Origin: Bradyrhizobium sp. CSS354
GTDB lineage: Bacteria > Pseudomonadota > Alphaproteobacteria > Rhizobiales > Xanthobacteraceae
Direction of reading: 5' to 3'
Assembly: GCF_029051725.1 (NCBI RefSeq)
Contig: NZ_JAACFU010000005.1
Span: 62,001-126,000 of the forward strand
Length of the DNA stretch: 64,000 nucleotides
The position numbers and the translations under genes are program-made. Numbering within the stretch: position 1 is the first letter of the stretch; every line of letters starts with the position of its first letter. Positions 61,679 to 64,000 of this stretch are shown piece after piece. The notes below the pieces were generated by a model. The model was not told the DNA's origin, ran no database searches, and was given only the letters and a program-made list of their open reading frames with translations.

Positions 61679-62782
61679 ATGGAAACCCGCGCTCCCTACG
61701 TGCTGATCGGCAGTTTCGTCCTGGCCGCGATCCTCGCGGTGTTCGGCTTCGTCTATTGGCTGAACAACACCGGCGGCATCGGGCCGCGCACGAGCTATCA
61801 CGTGCAATTTCAGGGCCCGGTGCCCGGTCTTCTGGTCGGCGCCGGCGTGCTGTTCAACGGCATCCGCGTCGGCGAGGTCACCCAGCTCGGGCTAGCGCCG
61901 GACAATCCACGCTTCGTCAATGCGACAATCTCGGTTGCTTCAACCACGCCGGTGCGCGCCGACAGCAGGGTCGGGCTCGATTTCCAGGGGCTGACCGGCG
62001 TGCCGGTGGTGACGCTGGAGGGAGGCGTCATCGTCACCAGATCCGGCGAGCCCCCGACCTTGATTGCCGAGGCGGGTGCGGGCCAGAGCATGACGCAGGC
62101 CGCGCGTGATGCACTGCGGCGGGTCGACACCGTGCTGGAAGACAATTCGGGCCCGCTAAAGGACACCGTCGCGAATCTCAAGACCTTCTCCGATGGACTT
62201 GCGCGCAACACCGGCAAGATTGACGGCATTCTGGCGGGCCTGGAGAAGATGACCGGCGGCGGAACGCCGGCGCAGAAAGTCACCTATGACCTGCGCACGC
62301 CGCAGAACCTCGGTCCGGCCGGCAAGACGCTCTCGGCGTCACTGGCCATTCCCGAGCCGACGGCAGTCGCCATGCTGCAGACCCAGCGCATGCTGTTCGC
62401 GCCGGACGGCGACAATCCGGGCTTTGCGAACTTCCTCTGGGCCGACAGCATTCCTAAGCTGGTACAGGCGCGGCTGATCGACAGTTTCGAGAATTACGAC
62501 ATCGCCCACGCGCCGTTGCGCACGGCCGATCTCGGGCAGGCGGACTATCAGCTGCTGATCGACATCAGGCGCTTCCGCATTGCCACGGAGGGGGAGACAC
62601 GGGTCGAGATCGGATTGTCGGCACGGATCGTCGACAAGAACGGCAAGGTGATCGCCTCGCGTCTCGTCGAGACCAGCGAAAAGCTCGACAAGGTCGAGCC
62701 GGCCGTAGCGGTCGCAGCGTTCGATACGGCCTTCACGCGCATCGCGAAGGAGCTGATCGGCTGGACGGTGCAGGCGGTGTGA
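61679..62782 (+). CDS. mlaD: MlaD (MCE) protein fused to ABC-type auxiliary (PqiC-like) domain
   Basis: 367 aa. N-terminal membrane anchor (9-30), MCE domain (about 38-120: FQGPVPGLLVGAGVLFNGIRVGEV), helical region (145-205), then a C-terminal domain (about 210-360) that resembles ABC_trans_aux/PqiC lipoproteins: TLSASLAIPEPTAVAMLQTQRM and LLIDIRRFRIATEGETR. In Mla-type systems these are usually separate genes. mlaC, mlaA and the STAS gene are not in the window. Confidence 0.85.
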   Translation: METRAPYVLIGSFVLAAILAVFGFVYWLNNTGGIGPRTSYHVQFQGPVPGLLVGAGVLFNGIRVGEVTQLGLAPDNPRFVNATISVASTTPVRADSRVGLDFQGLTGVPVVTLEGGVIVTRSGEPPTLIAEAGAGQSMTQAARDALRRVDTVLEDNSGPLKDTVANLKTFSDGLARNTGKIDGILAGLEKMTGGGTPAQKVTYDLRTPQNLGPAGKTLSASLAIPEPTAVAMLQTQRMLFAPDGDNPGFANFLWADSIPKLVQARLIDSFENYDIAHAPLRTADLGQADYQLLIDIRRFRIATEGETRVEIGLSARIVDKNGKVIASRLVETSEKLDKVEPAVAVAAFDTAFTRIAKELIGWTVQAV

Positions 62783-62788
62783 CGCCGG

Positions 62789-63103
62789 CTATTCCAGGGT
62801 CTTGAGGTAGGACAGCAGATCGTGGATCTGGTCCGGACTGAGCTCGAAGGCCGGCATGTCGGCGTGGCCGGTGTTGATGCCCTCGGCCAGCGCCTCCCCA
62901 AGGCTCTCGATGGGATAACGCTGGTGCAGGGCCCGCAGCGGCGGTGCGACCTTGAGCGGACTGTTCGACGCACGGTCGATCGCGTGGCAGCGCGCGCAAT
63001 TGGCTCGCGCAAAGGCCTTGCCGCGTTGCTCGGACGGGGCCGCCAGGGCAGGCGTCATCAGAAGCAACCCGATCAACCCGTGACGCAGCGTTCCTTCCAG
63101 CAT
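62789..63103 (-). CDS. Small periplasmic cytochrome c
   Basis: 104 aa. Signal peptide at residues 1-22 (LMTPALAAPSEQ), haem motif CARCH (about residue 36), and axial Met likely in HADMPAF. Class I monohaem cytochrome; electron carrier for a terminal oxidase or reductase at low oxygen. Converges on mlaD with a 6-bp gap; divergent from the Fnr gene with a shared FixK box. Confidence 0.87.
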   Translation of the reverse strand: MLEGTLRHGLIGLLLMTPALAAPSEQRGKAFARANCARCHAIDRASNSPLKVAPPLRALHQRYPIESLGEALAEGINTGHADMPAFELSPDQIHDLLSYLKTLE

Positions 63104-63159
63104 GTAAAGTGACCCCGTTTAAGTCTGGGAGAAGAATAGGGCGGGGATTCCCCCCAAAA

Positions 63160-63173
63160 TTGATCTGGGTCAA
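63160..63173. promoter_or_regulatory. FixK/FNR box
   Basis: TTGATCTGGGTCAA, between the divergent cytochrome (57 bp) and regulator (79 bp) genes. Confidence 0.8.
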
Positions 63174-63251
63174 CCGGCTTTGGCGCAGTGCAGTAAAATG
63201 CAGCCGCGCGGCGGAATGGGCCTGATGGGCAGCCGGCGCTTGGAGCGGTCG

Positions 63252-63962
63252 ATGAAGCCCGTGGTCACGATTGAGCCGAACTGGCAGCTTTGCAGCGATT
63301 GCGCTGTCCGCGCATCTGCGGTTTGTTCGTCGTTGGATGCGGTCGAGCTTCGGGAATTCGAGCATCTCGGTCGGCGCGTCCATTTTTCCTCAGGCGAGAC
63401 TGTGTTCTCCGAGGAGGACATCACGACCTCGTTCTACAATCTCGTCGAGGGCGTCATGCGGCTGTACAAGCTGCTGACCGACGGCCGCCGGCAGATCGTG
63501 GGCTTTGCCTTGCCCGGCGATTTCTTGGGGATGAATGTTTCGGGCAGGCACAATTTTTCGGCCGATGCGATCGGCGCGGTGACCGTATGCCAGTTCGCTA
63601 AGGCACCTTTCGGCCGTTTCATCGAGGACCGGCTGCACCTCCTCAGGCGGATCAACGAACTGGCAATTCGCGAGCTGAACCAGGCCCGGGACCACATGGT
63701 CCTGCTCGGCCGCCGTTCGGCGGACGAAAAGGTTGCTGCCTTTCTGCTCGGCTGGCGCGAGCGGCTGGTCTCGCTGAAGGGGGCGTCGGACACGGTTCCG
63801 CTTCCAATGAGCCGCCAGGACATCGCCGACTACCTCGGCCTGACCATCGAGACCGTCAGCCGCACCTTCACCAAGCTGGAGCGCCACGGCGTGATCGAGA
63901 TCATTCATGGCGGGATCAGCCTGCTCGATCCGGCGAAGGTCGAGGCTCTGGCCGCAGCCTGA
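63252..63962 (+). CDS. Crp/Fnr-family regulator with cysteine cluster (FnrN/FixK1-like)
   Basis: 236 aa from ATG 63252 (GGAG upstream). Cys14, Cys17 and Cys25 (LCSDCAVRASAVC) plus Cys113 (TVCQF) are the set that ligates the 4Fe-4S oxygen-sensing cluster in FNR. cAMP-binding-like barrel (VHFSSGETVFSEEDITTSFY, then GDFLGM) and HTH with ETVSR (Glu200, Ser203, Arg204), the residues that read TTGA. It may act on the boxes in this window, including its own. FixK2 lacks the cluster, so this is an FnrN/FixK1 relative. Confidence 0.87.
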   Translation: MKPVVTIEPNWQLCSDCAVRASAVCSSLDAVELREFEHLGRRVHFSSGETVFSEEDITTSFYNLVEGVMRLYKLLTDGRRQIVGFALPGDFLGMNVSGRHNFSADAIGAVTVCQFAKAPFGRFIEDRLHLLRRINELAIRELNQARDHMVLLGRRSADEKVAAFLLGWRERLVSLKGASDTVPLPMSRQDIADYLGLTIETVSRTFTKLERHGVIEIIHGGISLLDPAKVEALAAA

Positions 63963-63985
63963 TTCCGACGTAGCGCGGCTCAATT

Positions 63986-63999
63986 TTGACCGGGATCAA
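63986..63999. promoter_or_regulatory. FixK/FNR box at window edge
   Basis: TTGACCGGGATCAA, 24 bp after the stop of the regulator gene. It should drive a plus-strand gene beyond the window. Confidence 0.75.
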
Positions 64000-64000
64000 T

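Noticed and set aside
1..64000. tRNA, rRNA, insertion sequences, integrase or attachment sites
   Set aside because: None was recognised on reading; no transposase or integrase motif and no tRNA-like sequence was evident. Short tRNA genes could be missed without a covariance search.

Overview
The window looks like chromosome of a Bradyrhizobium-type alphaproteobacterium (Nitrobacteraceae). Reasons: high G+C with strong third-position bias; eight perfect FixK/FNR boxes (TTGA-N6-TCAA) in the last 14 kb; a polyhydroxybutyrate synthase/phasin pair; many very short lineage-type proteins, including a DUF6894-like one; and a dense set of ABC transporters and CoA-linked catabolic genes. No rRNA, tRNA, CRISPR array or intact insertion sequence was seen.

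Layout. 1-5.4 kb: a two-partner-secretion outer-membrane transporter (cut by the left edge) divergent from a FecR-domain secreted protein and a CHASE2-PAS-GGDEF-EAL cyclic-di-GMP enzyme. 5.6-12 kb: arginase, a SoxC/SoxD-like sulfite dehydrogenase pair, an enolase-superfamily dehydratase and an atypical NRAMP-fold transporter. 12-17 kb: a field of small proteins (two 58-aa zinc ribbons, an HTH-like protein, DUF6894 and others) with one EAL phosphodiesterase. 17-22.4 kb: an accessory patch with a HicB antitoxin lacking HicA, a DUF4261 protein, a truncated SRAP/YedK remnant abutting an FAD monooxygenase, a receiver-only response regulator, two copies of a promoter-hairpin-terminator repeat that look like small-RNA units, and a phage-like trio ending in a strong terminator.

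22.5-49.3 kb is a large catabolic island. Its left half holds a CaiB-type CoA transferase, a two-component flavin monooxygenase, a 3-hydroxyisobutyrate-dehydrogenase-like enzyme, a taurine/nitrate-type ABC importer, an IlvD-type dehydratase and a NicX-like ring-cleaving dioxygenase. The right half resembles an aerobic CoA-thioester route for 2-aminobenzoate or salicylate: aryl-CoA ligase, FAD monooxygenase fused to an old-yellow-enzyme reductase, enoyl-CoA hydratase, SDR, acyl-CoA dehydrogenase, 3-hydroxyacyl-CoA dehydrogenase, RidA, hydrolase, cupin, a second FAD monooxygenase, a branched-chain-type binding protein and a MarR regulator. A repeated palindrome (arms TTTA/TAAA around GGCT or AGCC) sits upstream of at least four transcription units here and is probably the MarR operator.

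49.3-64 kb looks like a micro-oxic FixK regulon: CBS-BON protein, phasin, PHB synthase, CHAD protein, kinase-like ATPase, universal stress protein, Pat-like acyl-CoA synthetase/acetyltransferase, two small membrane proteins, an MlaE-MlaF-MlaD lipid transporter with unusual domain fusions, a cytochrome c and an Fnr/FixK-type regulator with a cysteine cluster. Pairs of boxes lie between divergent genes, about one per direction. The inferred theme is low-oxygen carbon storage and envelope remodelling.
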